From Pedobacter sp. MC2016-24 (lineage in GTDB: Bacteria; Bacteroidota; Bacteroidia; Sphingobacteriales; Sphingobacteriaceae): a stretch of 64,000 bases of DNA. The number at the start of each line of letters is the position of its first letter. Position 1 is the first letter of the stretch. Both the position numbers and the translations under genes were made by a program. Location: positions 434,001 to 498,000 of the forward strand of contig NZ_JADFBX010000003.1 of the NCBI RefSeq assembly GCF_015223055.1. The letters are read 5' to 3'. This document shows positions 20,601 through 28,882 of the stretch, piece by piece. A model generated the notes under the pieces. That model was not told the DNA's origin. It did not search any database and saw only the letters and a list, made by a program, of their open reading frames with translations.

Positions 20601-23600
20601 CAGGTATTGTTAAGTGCACCAGGTAAACTTTTGTCTGTTGGCTTATTGTCCAGCATCCAGGTAGGTACTTATAATGGTGGAACGAACAACAACGATGCAG
20701 TATCGATCAATAACAACCTCATTAAACTGGAGTTATTAAGCAACAATAGTCAGGCTTTAATCAGCTTTGTGCCAACAGTAACTTTTGATCAGGTACAAGT
20801 ACGCCTGAATGCCGGTTTGGCCGGAGTGCTTTCCACAGTTGATGTGAATTATGCAAGACGCATTTTGGTTGCACCTACGCTGCAGGTACCTAATCCAACA
20901 GCCTGTGCCAATCAACAAGTCGCATTAAGCATTCTAAATGCAAACCCTGCGCTTACCTACAAATGGTACGATGCAACTGGTGCTACGGTATTGAGTACCG
21001 GCCCAACTTACAACCCTACTGTAGGAACACAAAATGTTACTTTCTACGTTACAGCAACTTCTGCATCGGGATGTGCAAGCGCCAGAACTAAGGTTGATGT
21101 GATGGTAACACCTGTTCCGGATGCGCCTCAACTGGTATCCGCAAATGTAAATACCTGCTCAGGAAGTGATGTTACGCTTGAAGTTAAAAATCCATTAACC
21201 GGTATCACTTACAAATGGTATGACAGCAACAATGTATACCAGTCAAATAAAGACGGTGTTAAATTTGATATTCCGAATGTAACTGCCAATGTAGATTACT
21301 ATGTAGAAGCTACAACTACAATTTGTGGTGTGCCTTCTGCTACTAAAACCAAGGCAGAGATTAAAATAGGTACCCTGGATAAACCGGTAATCACGCCAAT
21401 GGCGGTAACCATAAAATCGGGAACCTCAGCAGTTTTGACTGCAACATCCAGTACTGCCGGCGCAATGTTTAAATGGTACGATGACGTGGCATTAACGACG
21501 GTTAAATCTACAGATTCACGTTACATCACAGATCCATTGATCAATAATACCAATGCTCCTGTTATTCATACTTTTTATGTAACCGCAGAAACCTCAGGTG
21601 GCTGTCCTGCGTCTGCAGCGGCAACGGTAGACGTGACCGTATTACCTGCTGTAAACGGAACCGATGTGCCTTGTGAACCAGCAACGGTGAGCAAAAGAGC
21701 AGGAGTAGACGGAGTGGCACTACTGACCGCTGTATTTAACCCACAATTTGCTGTAGATAACAATACAGAAACCGCTTCCTCACTGGTTATGCCGGTTGGT
21801 GCGCTTGGTGCTTCGGTATATCAACTGGTCGGTTTTAACGGCCCTTCTACTATCGGAGATACGATTAGAGTACGATTAAGTTCTCCGGGTAAATTATTAT
21901 CAGTAGGTGTCTTCCCTTCTATCGAGTTGACTACCTATAATGGCCTGGTTAGCAATAACGATATGATTACGGCCAGTAACCCATTGATTAAACTGGATGT
22001 ATTAAGTCAGGATGGCGATTATATCTTCTCTTTTGTTCCTCAAAAACAATTTGATGGTGTAGAGCTCAGGTTAAGATCTGGTCTGGCTTCTGTACTGTCT
22101 ACGCTGGATTTCAATTATGCACAGCGTGTGCTTGTGGCACCAATCGTATCAAGTGCCAATGCCTCAGCTTGTGTAGGTTCTGGTGCTACTTTATCTGTTC
22201 TAAACCCAGTAGCAGGTCTGACTTATCAATGGTATAAAGGAACGGATGCCAGTCCAATAGCTTCGGGTACTACCTATACTACTGATGCGACACTTGCTGC
22301 CGGAACCTATAAATACTATGTTACTGCCAGCCGCAACAACTGCGTAAGTGCTAAAACGGGAGTAGACGTAACCATTTTTGCTGCACCTGACGCACCGGTA
22401 CCTGCTCCTGGTAATCCAACAGCAGTTTGCCCTAATACAGCCGTTACACTTGCCGTTACTCCTGTAAACGGTGTAAGCTACAATTGGTACGATGCTTTAA
22501 CGCTTGGTAATAAGCTGGCAACCAATACAAATACTTATACAACAGCGGCAAACCTGGCTCCTGGAGTTTACAATTTTTACGTGGAAGCCGCTAATGGAAA
22601 TTCATGTGTGAGCACCGCTGCACGCACACTGATATCTATTACAGTGAAACGTTTCTCAACGCCAGGTGATGTTACTGTTACCGGTGCAGAAACTGCTGTT
22701 TGTAAAGACAGTAAAGCTAAGTTAACAGCGAGCAGTGCTTTAAGTAACCCTAAATTTGAATGGTTTACTGATGCGGCATTAACACAAAGCGTATCTACCA
22801 ATGCCATTTATGAACCAACAGTAAGTGTAACTACCACGTTCTATGTCACAGTAAGTGGAGATGAGGCTTGCGTTGGCGGGCCTGCAAGTGCGAAAGCCGT
22901 AACTGTAACCGTGAACACACCGGCAACAGCTGCAGATCTGAACATAACCGCAGATGCCAATGCTTACTGTGCGGGTTCAAAAGCAACACTAACAGCAACA
23001 ACAACTACAGTAAATACACCAACATTTGTTTGGTATAGTGATGCAAATTTAACCCAGGAAGTATTCAGGGGGGCGGTTTACCAGCCAGTCGTAACGGTAA
23101 CTACCAATTTCTATGTAACGGTTAGCGGAACCAACAAATGCCCGAATTTACCTGCCGATGCGAAAGTAGTTTCGATCATCGTAAATAATCCGGCTACACC
23201 TTCCGATATTGCGGTAACTGGTAACGGAACACCGTTCTGTGCCGGATCAAAAGCAACTTTAACGGCTACTGCAGCTTTGGTTGGCCATCCACTGTTCATC
23301 TGGTATAGCGATGCCAATTTAACCCAGGAAGTATTCAGAGGTGCAGTTTACGAACCAATCGTTACGGCAACAACCAATTACTATGTTACGGTGAGTGGTG
23401 ATAACAGATGTCCGAATGATCCTGGTAACGCAAAAGTAGTTGCCATTACCGTGAATACACCTGCAACTGCAGCAGATCTGTCAGTTACTGGAAATAATGC
23501 CGCGTACTGTAAAGGAACAAAAGCAACTTTAACGGCAACGACTACTACAGTAAACAATCCGGTCTTCACCTGGTATACCGATGCGGACCTCACCAATGCC

Positions 23601-25604
23601 ATATTTACCGGTCCGGTTTTCGAGCCTGTATTGACTGCAACAACTACGTATTATGTAACCGTTCGCGGATCAAACAGATGTGAAAGTACAAAATCAAGTG
23701 CCAAAGCCGTAACCTTAGTTGTTAACCCTCCGGCTTTGTCTTCAGATATCACTGTGAAAGGTAATGATGCGCCATTCTGTAATGGAACTCAGGCCATTTT
23801 AACCGCTGAAAGTACAACGGTAACCAACCCTGTATTTACCTGGTACACAAATGCAGCTTTAACAGATGTAGCTTCTAATGATCCGGTATTTAAACCAACA
23901 TTAACCACTACTACGACCTATTATTTAACCGTTCGTGGTAGTAATAAATGCGAAAATAGCATTGGAGATGCAAAGATTGTCACTCTGATTGTCAATACTC
24001 CGGCTACTGCTGCTGATGTGATTGTGTCGGGAGCTGAAACGCCAGTCTGCGCAGGTAATACCGTTAAGCTGACTGCCAACAGTACTACAGTGACCAGTCC
24101 GGTATTTACCTGGTACACAGATGCTGCTTTAACCAATGCAATATTTACGGGAGCAGTACTGGAGAAAACACTTACAGTCACAACCACTTATTATGTAACC
24201 GTAAAAGGGGCTAACAAATGTGAAAATCTTCCAGGTACCGGTAAAGCAGTTACGGTTACAGTAAGTGCCATACCAGATGTACCAATTGTAAACAATGGCG
24301 GCGCAGTAACGATTTGTTCTGGTGATGGTACAACATTAAGTATTCAAAACATTCAGAGCGGCGTAACTTACCAATGGTATAGTGCGGCACAAAACGGTAC
24401 CTTGTTGGGTGCCGGCCCAACGCTTGCAGTTGGTCCGCTGACCACAACTACCGATTACTATGTGCAGGCAACCAGTGCTTCTGGTTGTGGAAATGCAACA
24501 GGAAGGGTTAAAGCAACAGTTACGGTTTCAACCAGACCGGATGTGCCAACTGTCGCCTCAAATTCAGTAAACACTTGTTTAGGAAGCACAGCAACCTTAA
24601 GCATTTCCAATCCGGTTGCAGGTGTAACTTACAACTGGTATGCTACAGCAGCAAGTACCACCATACTGGGTTCTGGCAATAGCTTTACCACGCCTGCAAT
24701 TACTGCTGCAACAACAAACTTCTACGTAGAAGCCAAATCAGCAACATGTACCAGTACAACAAGAGCAATGGTTACTGTAAATGCAGGTACCATACCGCTT
24801 CCTCCGGCATCAGTGACTGGTGCAAGTACACCACAATGTGCCGGAACCGGAACGGTGCTGACCATAAATAACCCAGATGCAGCTTTGAAATATTCATGGT
24901 TCGCCTCAGCCACCGGGGGTACTGCATTGAATGTAGGGAATACCTTTACCGTTCCTGCTTTAAATGCAACAACCATTTACTATGTAGAAAGTTCAAATGC
25001 TACTACAGGATGTATCAGTGCCAGCAGAACTGCTGTTACGGTAACGGTATTGCCTAAACTTGCTGCACCAGTGGTATCTGTTCAGGAACGTACTGCAACC
25101 AGTGTAATCTTTGCATGGGCACCGGTTCCGGGAGCTACTGCTTATGAAGTATCTCTCGATGGTGGACTAAGCTGGATTGCACCAAGTTCAGGACCGCAAG
25201 GAACTACTTATCTGATTGCAGGTTTGAAACCAGATCAGAATGTAAATATCAGTGTAAGGGCTGTAGGTCAATTGGCTTGTCAGTTGAGTGATGCCAGCAG
25301 TCTGAACGGCAAAAGCGACAATCCGTTGGGCAATACCATTTTTATTCCAAATACATTCACGCCAAATAACGATGGTAAAAATGATGTCTTCTATGTTTAT
25401 GGAAATACCATCGCTAAAATGAGATTAAGGGTATACAACCAATGGGGACAATTCATCTACGAATCACTCAACATTCAGAGTGGATGGGATGGAACCTTTA
25501 AAGGACAGATACAGCCAAACGGTGTTTATGTTTACTACGTGGAAGCCGAATTCAATGACGGTACCAAAACAACTAAAAAAGGAACAATTACACTATTGCG
25601 ATAA
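14667..25604 (+). CDS. Giant Ig-repeat surface protein with T9SS type B C-terminal domain
   Basis: A 3645-residue exported, probably surface-attached adhesin-like protein. A signal peptide (to about residue 34, KSYGQ) is followed by a unique N-terminal beta domain, then many Ig_7/CHU_C-associated modules recognisable by W-Y ... T-Y-Y-V-E. Two copies of a Cys-rich 'LLCLLCG' domain start near 16660 and 19170, and two copies of a 'GVALL(S/T)AVFNPQ' domain near 20408 and 21670. Five putative-Ig (He_PIG) repeats lie at about 17370-18670 and six 90-residue repeats at about 22650-24270. A fibronectin-like module (about 25060-25320) precedes the C-terminal gliding-motility-associated domain (FIPNTFTPNNDGKNDVF ... 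NGVYVYYVEA), the T9SS type B sorting signal. PorP/SprF and PorE-like genes follow, the usual partners of such cargo. Confidence 0.93.
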   Translation: MKRISTLTRFFKESFLLFLLLISITLINTKSYGQAKTYATVAPTSGIFTYAQLLGGGLGGPTVGTAPADGEIDHPEYAATADNTAATLTSKYFSLLVLGAESETWLQLKYPTPVAAGQTTFIRFDAPTSTGLNLDALKIVGDLTNLFKNNLVEFQVYSNAAAAVGNTQNNGNLIPDANISVQTVKDAAGLNYFAVTSTVPYNSVRVRLRFRTGLLGLNLGATVSMKIYNAFTVAPENCAPSIFANIGEVVGVNVSLTELVKTPNLAIDKNLATSSQLQAGLVGVGSTISQTVFLNGKSGTDDYAKVTLSVPASLLTLDLFNNVTLQAYDGNTPVGPSSSISTLLNLDLLGLFANTRAVPVFFRPGVPFDRIKISMGKVVAVGGNILSGGLNIHEVERTVAKPLFAGINGGITGVCGTQVNLSATAPNAAFTYNLYRKTGTDTKTLISGANASGVFSEAGLTPGVYTYYLSAQKAGCTAESDLDSVKVTVTANAVAATATAAPICAGSNGIFVINNAVAGQTYNWYNEQTGGVSVFTGTTYDVGPLSANRTYYIETLNGNCSVATRTAVRITVNSLPADAQVSTNNITISSGQTATLTAVAPTAGSTIEWYELPNGGIAVAAGTSFTTPALTSNKIYYVGTRSASGCASTNRIAVTINVLGVTTGVTCKSANAQQNGIKGLLCLLCGVTDPGNAVDANPTNFSRLNLTISVGASVYQRLIFPNAGVASDSIRLDLGVPVGLADLSVLGGITVNVMNGEQVVNSYPLNSQLLNLQLLSGSRFKATLPAGAAYDRVEISLGAIVGALSSVDVYGAEVIYPNPTISNTGLAICSGGSTTLTANPVAGTTLKWYADAIGGTELATGNTYSPTGLTATTTYYIEVSKGTCVNTERMPVKVTVNPAIVFAPTVLTNATIGSNYTRQITPATGGSPAFTYALASGSTLPAGLSLSSTGELTGKPTTAGNASFSIIVTDSKGCNATATFNLVVTDALAIGTAILPNGTTNVLYPNQTLPAATGGTGPYNYIATNLPPGLILDPDTHVISGTPTQAGTYPVKVTVTDANGNKATQDYSIIVRDPLVLAPATLAEGTVGTLYPAQTIPTVTGGVGPYAYTATGLPNGLIFNETTHEITGTPTASGTYTVSVTVKDADGKTVTTPYTLVVKDPLVLPVATLPDGNVNVVYTSQALPSATGGTGPYTYSAPTLPAGLQFDPVTRIISGTPGQSGLFTIPVTVKDQTGKTVTTNYTLRVIGALSLPTAALANGTVGTVYPGETLPEVSGGTGPYTYLEADMPPGLTFDRLTRKVSGTPTLGGTFTFSITAKDAANNATTTNFSILVKVAAPAVASTTICAGTTATLTVAPTITGVTYNWYAGTGNTAIFTGPSYTTAALTTNTTYYVAAVSGTETSDRTAVTVTVRPAPALAVVSSGQSISAGQTATLQADAGTGNTLAWYSAATGGNALSTSTTYTTPILNTTTTYYVETQNAAGCVSLTRVPVTVTVTSGPVNPNCNAATSQETKIESLLCLLCGITNPSGSTDADPATFTTINLGVNVAGVAYQKLKFSKQGAATDSIRIDMEIPVGLADIGLINGGTITVYKGNTPVKVYPLNSSLLNLQLLSGNRFQATFPATGDFDAVEIRVGAVVGLLSNYNIYGATIIYPNPTVATTGQTVCAGNTTTLSATANGGTTLNWYAAATGGPSLHEGETFTTPALAATTTYYIEVSKAGCPNATRIPVTVTVTPVPTAPAFATVLPVCYGSTTSISVNSPVTGVNYNWYTVANGGTSIFTGPTFVTPALTANTTYYVEAANPGCGVSTRTAVPVTVNPMIALPQVQASSTTVDPGQTVILTASPIDPDVSFNWYATATDTTPIYTGAVYVTPPLTVTTTYYVEAKSNVTGCTSVSRVQVTINVNNGGNPNPVPCERALTETHSVNGVALLSAVFNPQLAVDDDTKTGSSLVMPVGLLGASVSQNLIFGSPSTLGDTVQVLLSAPGKLLSVGLLSSIQVGTYNGGTNNNDAVSINNNLIKLELLSNNSQALISFVPTVTFDQVQVRLNAGLAGVLSTVDVNYARRILVAPTLQVPNPTACANQQVALSILNANPALTYKWYDATGATVLSTGPTYNPTVGTQNVTFYVTATSASGCASARTKVDVMVTPVPDAPQLVSANVNTCSGSDVTLEVKNPLTGITYKWYDSNNVYQSNKDGVKFDIPNVTANVDYYVEATTTICGVPSATKTKAEIKIGTLDKPVITPMAVTIKSGTSAVLTATSSTAGAMFKWYDDVALTTVKSTDSRYITDPLINNTNAPVIHTFYVTAETSGGCPASAAATVDVTVLPAVNGTDVPCEPATVSKRAGVDGVALLTAVFNPQFAVDNNTETASSLVMPVGALGASVYQLVGFNGPSTIGDTIRVRLSSPGKLLSVGVFPSIELTTYNGLVSNNDMITASNPLIKLDVLSQDGDYIFSFVPQKQFDGVELRLRSGLASVLSTLDFNYAQRVLVAPIVSSANASACVGSGATLSVLNPVAGLTYQWYKGTDASPIASGTTYTTDATLAAGTYKYYVTASRNNCVSAKTGVDVTIFAAPDAPVPAPGNPTAVCPNTAVTLAVTPVNGVSYNWYDALTLGNKLATNTNTYTTAANLAPGVYNFYVEAANGNSCVSTAARTLISITVKRFSTPGDVTVTGAETAVCKDSKAKLTASSALSNPKFEWFTDAALTQSVSTNAIYEPTVSVTTTFYVTVSGDEACVGGPASAKAVTVTVNTPATAADLNITADANAYCAGSKATLTATTTTVNTPTFVWYSDANLTQEVFRGAVYQPVVTVTTNFYVTVSGTNKCPNLPADAKVVSIIVNNPATPSDIAVTGNGTPFCAGSKATLTATAALVGHPLFIWYSDANLTQEVFRGAVYEPIVTATTNYYVTVSGDNRCPNDPGNAKVVAITVNTPATAADLSVTGNNAAYCKGTKATLTATTTTVNNPVFTWYTDADLTNAIFTGPVFEPVLTATTTYYVTVRGSNRCESTKSSAKAVTLVVNPPALSSDITVKGNDAPFCNGTQAILTAESTTVTNPVFTWYTNAALTDVASNDPVFKPTLTTTTTYYLTVRGSNKCENSIGDAKIVTLIVNTPATAADVIVSGAETPVCAGNTVKLTANSTTVTSPVFTWYTDAALTNAIFTGAVLEKTLTVTTTYYVTVKGANKCENLPGTGKAVTVTVSAIPDVPIVNNGGAVTICSGDGTTLSIQNIQSGVTYQWYSAAQNGTLLGAGPTLAVGPLTTTTDYYVQATSASGCGNATGRVKATVTVSTRPDVPTVASNSVNTCLGSTATLSISNPVAGVTYNWYATAASTTILGSGNSFTTPAITAATTNFYVEAKSATCTSTTRAMVTVNAGTIPLPPASVTGASTPQCAGTGTVLTINNPDAALKYSWFASATGGTALNVGNTFTVPALNATTIYYVESSNATTGCISASRTAVTVTVLPKLAAPVVSVQERTATSVIFAWAPVPGATAYEVSLDGGLSWIAPSSGPQGTTYLIAGLKPDQNVNISVRAVGQLACQLSDASSLNGKSDNPLGNTIFIPNTFTPNNDGKNDVFYVYGNTIAKMRLRVYNQWGQFIYESLNIQSGWDGTFKGQIQPNGVYVYYVEAEFNDGTKTTKKGTITLLR
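17371..18670 (+). repeat. Five tandem He_PIG-type repeats, about 260 bp each
   Basis: Units start near 17371, 17629, 17890, 18151 and 18412. Each carries TGG(T)GPY-Y near the start, LP(P/A)GL-(F/L)D in the middle and (S/T)GTP...G-(F/Y) towards the end. They are about 87 residues each and lie inside the giant surface protein. The first unit is the most divergent. Confidence 0.85.
22650..24270 (+). repeat. Six tandem 270-bp repeats coding for 90-residue Ig modules
   Basis: Units start near 22650, 22920, 23190, 23460, 23730 and 24000, at almost constant 270-bp spacing. Each encodes (A/T)(A/P)(A/S)D-x-V-x-G, a Cys in C-x-G/D-x-K-A-L-T-A, W-Y/F-T/S-D-A and Y-Y/F-V-T-V. Units two and three share long near-identical DNA stretches, for example around 23050 and 23320, which indicates recent duplication or conversion. 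Confidence 0.88.
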
Positions 25605-25616
25605 CAGAGTCACAAT

Positions 25617-25657
25617 GAGAATATCCTGGGCATATGGCTAAGCCCCGGGATATTCTC
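25617..25657 (+). promoter_or_regulatory. Strong hairpin between giant gene and porP/sprF
   Basis: GAGAATATCCTGGG (25617-25630) pairs with CCCGGGATATTCTC (25644-25657), 14 bp with one wobble, 13-base loop. No T tract follows, so it looks less like a full terminator than an attenuating or RNA-stabilising structure that would set different levels for the cargo and its helper genes. Confidence 0.65.
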
Positions 25658-25701
25658 ATAGCCATTGAAAAATAAACATACTGATGAAAAACAAATTTGT
25701 T

Positions 25702-26697
25702 ATGAAGAAACTAATCAAAATACTGGCAGTAGGCGCGTTTCTATGTTTAGGTGCCATAAGGGTTACCGCACAGATAGATCCCCATTTCTCCCAATACTAC
25801 GCAAATCCACTTTGGTTAAACCCTGCCTTAACAGGCGTTACCGATGGAGAATACCGGGTGTCTTTAAACGCAAAGCAACAGTGGGGATCATTACCCAACT
25901 CGTTTTTAACTGCAGGAGCCTCATTTGATATGGCACCAGTTAAAAATTTAGCTTTTGGCGCGATGATATTGAATCAAAATGCCGGTGACATCAGCTATAA
26001 CCATTTGAGTGCACTGGTTTCTGGTGCTTATCGGGTTAGGTTTGGCCGGCTCGGCTTAAATATGTTAAATTTTGGTGTGCAGGCCGGTATAATCAATAAA
26101 AGTTTTGATGCTTCCAAGATTACTTTGGGCAGCCAGTTTAATCCGGTTACAGGTTATGATCCAAATTTTGGAATCTCTGATTCTTTTACGTCGACCAATA
26201 CTTTGGTCCCCGACGTGAATTTCGGCGTGATGTATTTTGATGGCAATCCCGATCAGGTGGTAAATGTTTTTGGAGGCGTAATGGCTGCTCACCTTACACG
26301 TCCTATTGATAAGTTTTTGGGTACTGATGTGCGGATGCCGATCCGCTATGCCGCTCATGGTGGCCTGCGGATTAAGGTGACAGATATGCTCGGCATAACG
26401 CCTAACGGTTTGTATATGAAACAAGGAAATGCTCGTGAAATTGCAGCGGGAGCCTACGCACAAGTCCTTTTAAATCCGGAAGCAGATTTATTGTTTGGAT
26501 CTAACTATAGAGTTGACGATTCTGCGATTGCTTTTTTTGGCCTCCACCTGAAAAACATGGTGTTTGGATTAAGTTACGATTTCAATACTTCTAACTTAAA
26601 CAGGGCTACAGGAAGTAAGGGTGGACTGGAATTGTCGGTTTCCTTTAACAGCAGGAAAGGAATCACAGGACCCAACTTCTTTTGCCCACGATTATAA
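25702..26697 (+). CDS. PorP/SprF-family T9SS outer-membrane protein
   Basis: An outer-membrane beta-barrel of the PorP/SprF family, which helps anchor or export T9SS type B cargo. A signal peptide (MKKLIKILAVGAFLCLG ... TAQ) leads to the family hallmark DPHFSQYYANPLWLNPALTG, right after cleavage. Repeated amphipathic strands fill the rest, with a C-terminal strand LELSVSFNSRKG before a short tail. The start is ATG 25702; an in-frame ATG at 25684 is possible. It lies 98 bp after the giant protein gene and 66 bp before the PorE-like gene, the standard cargo-PorP-OmpA order in Bacteroidetes. Confidence 0.93.
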   Translation: MKKLIKILAVGAFLCLGAIRVTAQIDPHFSQYYANPLWLNPALTGVTDGEYRVSLNAKQQWGSLPNSFLTAGASFDMAPVKNLAFGAMILNQNAGDISYNHLSALVSGAYRVRFGRLGLNMLNFGVQAGIINKSFDASKITLGSQFNPVTGYDPNFGISDSFTSTNTLVPDVNFGVMYFDGNPDQVVNVFGGVMAAHLTRPIDKFLGTDVRMPIRYAAHGGLRIKVTDMLGITPNGLYMKQGNAREIAAGAYAQVLLNPEADLLFGSNYRVDDSAIAFFGLHLKNMVFGLSYDFNTSNLNRATGSKGGLELSVSFNSRKGITGPNFFCPRL

Positions 26698-26763
26698 GCT
26701 CAGCTGGAGCTCAGTATAGCTTCGACAATTAAAAAATACCACAAAAAATAAAAATATACTCCA

Positions 26764-28764
26764 ATGAAAATAAAGATACTACTGGTCCTCTGTTTATTCA
26801 CCGCTGCTGCGCATGCACAATTTGTAACCAATAATAAAAGGGTAGGAGATGTGTATTTTCACAACGGAGCGTATTATGCAGCAGCTGAATACTATAAAAA
26901 AGCACTGAATCTAACTGCAGACAGCAGTGGAAGTCTGGTGTTGCCTTATGGGTTCGAAAATAGGGTAAAAGAGGATAGTCCCAAAAGGGATGACTATGAA
27001 AATACAGTATTTCAGTTGGCAGAAGCGCTTAGGTTATACAAAAACTTTGCGGAAGCAGAGAAATGGTACGCTACGGTTATCGGCTTTAATAAACCCAAAT
27101 TTGTATTGAGTTATTTTTGGTATGGTGAAACTTTAAGGGCAAATCAGAAAATGCCCGAAGCCATCAAAGCTTTTAATGAGTTCCTGTCCAGGTATGATGT
27201 GAACGATAACTATAAAGTTAAAGCAAAGCAAGAAATAGCATCCTGCCGCTTCGCCATGTATGAAATTAAGTTCCCGCGTTTGTTTAAGATCAACAGACTG
27301 CAGAACAGCATCAATGATAAAGGATCAAATTATGCGGCTCAGCTTCAAACCGGACTCCTCTATTTTACCTCTTCCAGACCAACCAATACGAGTGGTAAGA
27401 AAGAAATATTACAAGACAAAGCCAATGCAAAGGTAGCCAGGGAGGAAAGTCCCTTCGTAAATGCCATTTATGAAGCTTCCGGAAATCCACTTACCGATCG
27501 CATCACTGTTAAAAAATTAGCGATAAAAGCTAAAGAAAGAGAACTTGGAGCAGCTTCGTTTCTGCCCAACGGAAAAGTAATGTATGTGACCAACTGGAAC
27601 AATGAAGGTAAAAAGAGAATTGTTCGTTTAAATGCAGCGGCAGACAAGGCCGGCACCTGGTCTGAAGCCATAGACCTTGGTGGAAATGTCAATGTAAATG
27701 GATTTAATTCGATGCAGCCATTTGTGACCAGGGACGGGAAATACCTGATGTTTTCTTCCGACAGGCCAGGTGGATCTGGTAAATACGATTTGTGGTATGC
27801 TGCCATAGAATCAGACGGCTCTGTAGGTCTGGCCACCAATATGGGTGAACTGGTCAATACAGATGAAGACGATCAGGCACCTTATTACAACAGCAGCACG
27901 AAAAAGTTACTGTTTAGCAGTAATGGACGGATAGGTATGGGCGGCTTTGATTTCTATGAAAGTGAAGGTGATTTTGTAACCTGGACAGAACCGCATAACC
28001 TGGGTTATCCCTTCAATTCTTCTAAAGATGACATGTATTTTACCACTACAGAGACTGACGATAGTGCGGGTTACATCAGTTCAGACCGCGAGTCCCAATG
28101 CTGTCTGGAGGTATTCCATGTCAGAAAACAAAGCCTGGTTATCCAGGGGCTGGTTTTAGATTGCAATACGCAAAAGCCGCTAACCGGAGTGTTAGTTACT
28201 TTAGCTGATTCTCTACAGGAATTTAAGGTGACAACCGATGAAACAGGGAAATATAGCTTCAAGGTAAATTCAAACCGGCACTTTAAGCTGACAGCAGATA
28301 AAGACAAGTATTTTAGTAAAGCCATTGCCTACAATTACAACCAAATGGTACAAAAAGACACTTTGACCAGTCCTGATTTGTGTCTGATTCCGTACGAAAT
28401 AGACAAGCCAATTGTATTGAAAGACGTGCTATATGAATTTAATAAAGCAGATCTGACAGAGGATTCTAAAGAAAAACTTGATCACTTGTATGACATAATG
28501 GTAGATAACCCAAGCATTGAGATTGAATTGAGTGCACATACCGATAGTAAAGGTACTGATGAGTACAACCTTGATCTATCCAACAGAAGGGCTAAATCTT
28601 GTGTAGATTACCTGATTGAAAAAGGTATTTCAAGTGCAAGGATGACCAGTAAAGGTTATGGAAAAACCCGTCCGGTTGCCCCGAATAATTTCCCGAATGG
28701 TAAAGACAATCCGGAAGGCAGGGCACTAAACAGACGGACAGAATTTAAGGTTACCAAAAAATAA
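26764..28764 (+). CDS. PorE-like OmpA-family protein (TPR, propeller, CarbReg, OmpA)
   Basis: A periplasmic peptidoglycan-binding protein with the domain order of the T9SS component PorE. A signal peptide (to about residue 19, AHAQ) is followed by TPR-type helices (about 25-150), a WD40/PD40 beta-propeller (about 170-450, with repeats such as YLMFSSDRPGGSGKYDLWY), a carboxypeptidase-regulatory-like domain (about 455-540) and an OmpA C-terminal domain (about 550-666, with ELSAHTDSKGTDEYN and LSNRRAKS). Lipobox cysteine is absent. Its place after PorP/SprF suggests it ties that barrel to the cell wall. A terminator follows. Confidence 0.9.
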   Translation: MKIKILLVLCLFTAAAHAQFVTNNKRVGDVYFHNGAYYAAAEYYKKALNLTADSSGSLVLPYGFENRVKEDSPKRDDYENTVFQLAEALRLYKNFAEAEKWYATVIGFNKPKFVLSYFWYGETLRANQKMPEAIKAFNEFLSRYDVNDNYKVKAKQEIASCRFAMYEIKFPRLFKINRLQNSINDKGSNYAAQLQTGLLYFTSSRPTNTSGKKEILQDKANAKVAREESPFVNAIYEASGNPLTDRITVKKLAIKAKERELGAASFLPNGKVMYVTNWNNEGKKRIVRLNAAADKAGTWSEAIDLGGNVNVNGFNSMQPFVTRDGKYLMFSSDRPGGSGKYDLWYAAIESDGSVGLATNMGELVNTDEDDQAPYYNSSTKKLLFSSNGRIGMGGFDFYESEGDFVTWTEPHNLGYPFNSSKDDMYFTTTETDDSAGYISSDRESQCCLEVFHVRKQSLVIQGLVLDCNTQKPLTGVLVTLADSLQEFKVTTDETGKYSFKVNSNRHFKLTADKDKYFSKAIAYNYNQMVQKDTLTSPDLCLIPYEIDKPIVLKDVLYEFNKADLTEDSKEKLDHLYDIMVDNPSIEIELSAHTDSKGTDEYNLDLSNRRAKSCVDYLIEKGISSARMTSKGYGKTRPVAPNNFPNGKDNPEGRALNRRTEFKVTKK

Positions 28765-28787
28765 GATTAACTAACCCTCCAATCCAG

Positions 28788-28831
28788 CCCTGTAGATTTT
28801 AAGAATTTCTTAGAATTTGCAGGGTTTTTTT
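28788..28831 (+). terminator. Terminator after the T9SS cluster
   Basis: CCCTGTAGATTTT (28788-28800) pairs with AGAATTTGCAGGG (28812-28824), with wobbles, followed by seven T. Confidence 0.85.
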
Positions 28832-28882
28832 ATTGAAAATTGCGCATCAGGAACATTTGATTTAAATTACGCCCAAATAATT

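Noticed and set aside
22650..24270. Evenly spaced repeats as a CRISPR array
   Set aside because: The unit is 270 bp, in frame and codes for Ig modules of one protein; repeats and spacers of CRISPR size are absent.
14885..24976. Many minus-strand frames inside the giant gene
   Set aside because: They mirror the Thr/Val/Ala-rich repeats, have no domain signature and no starts with upstream signals; they are shadows of the coding strand.
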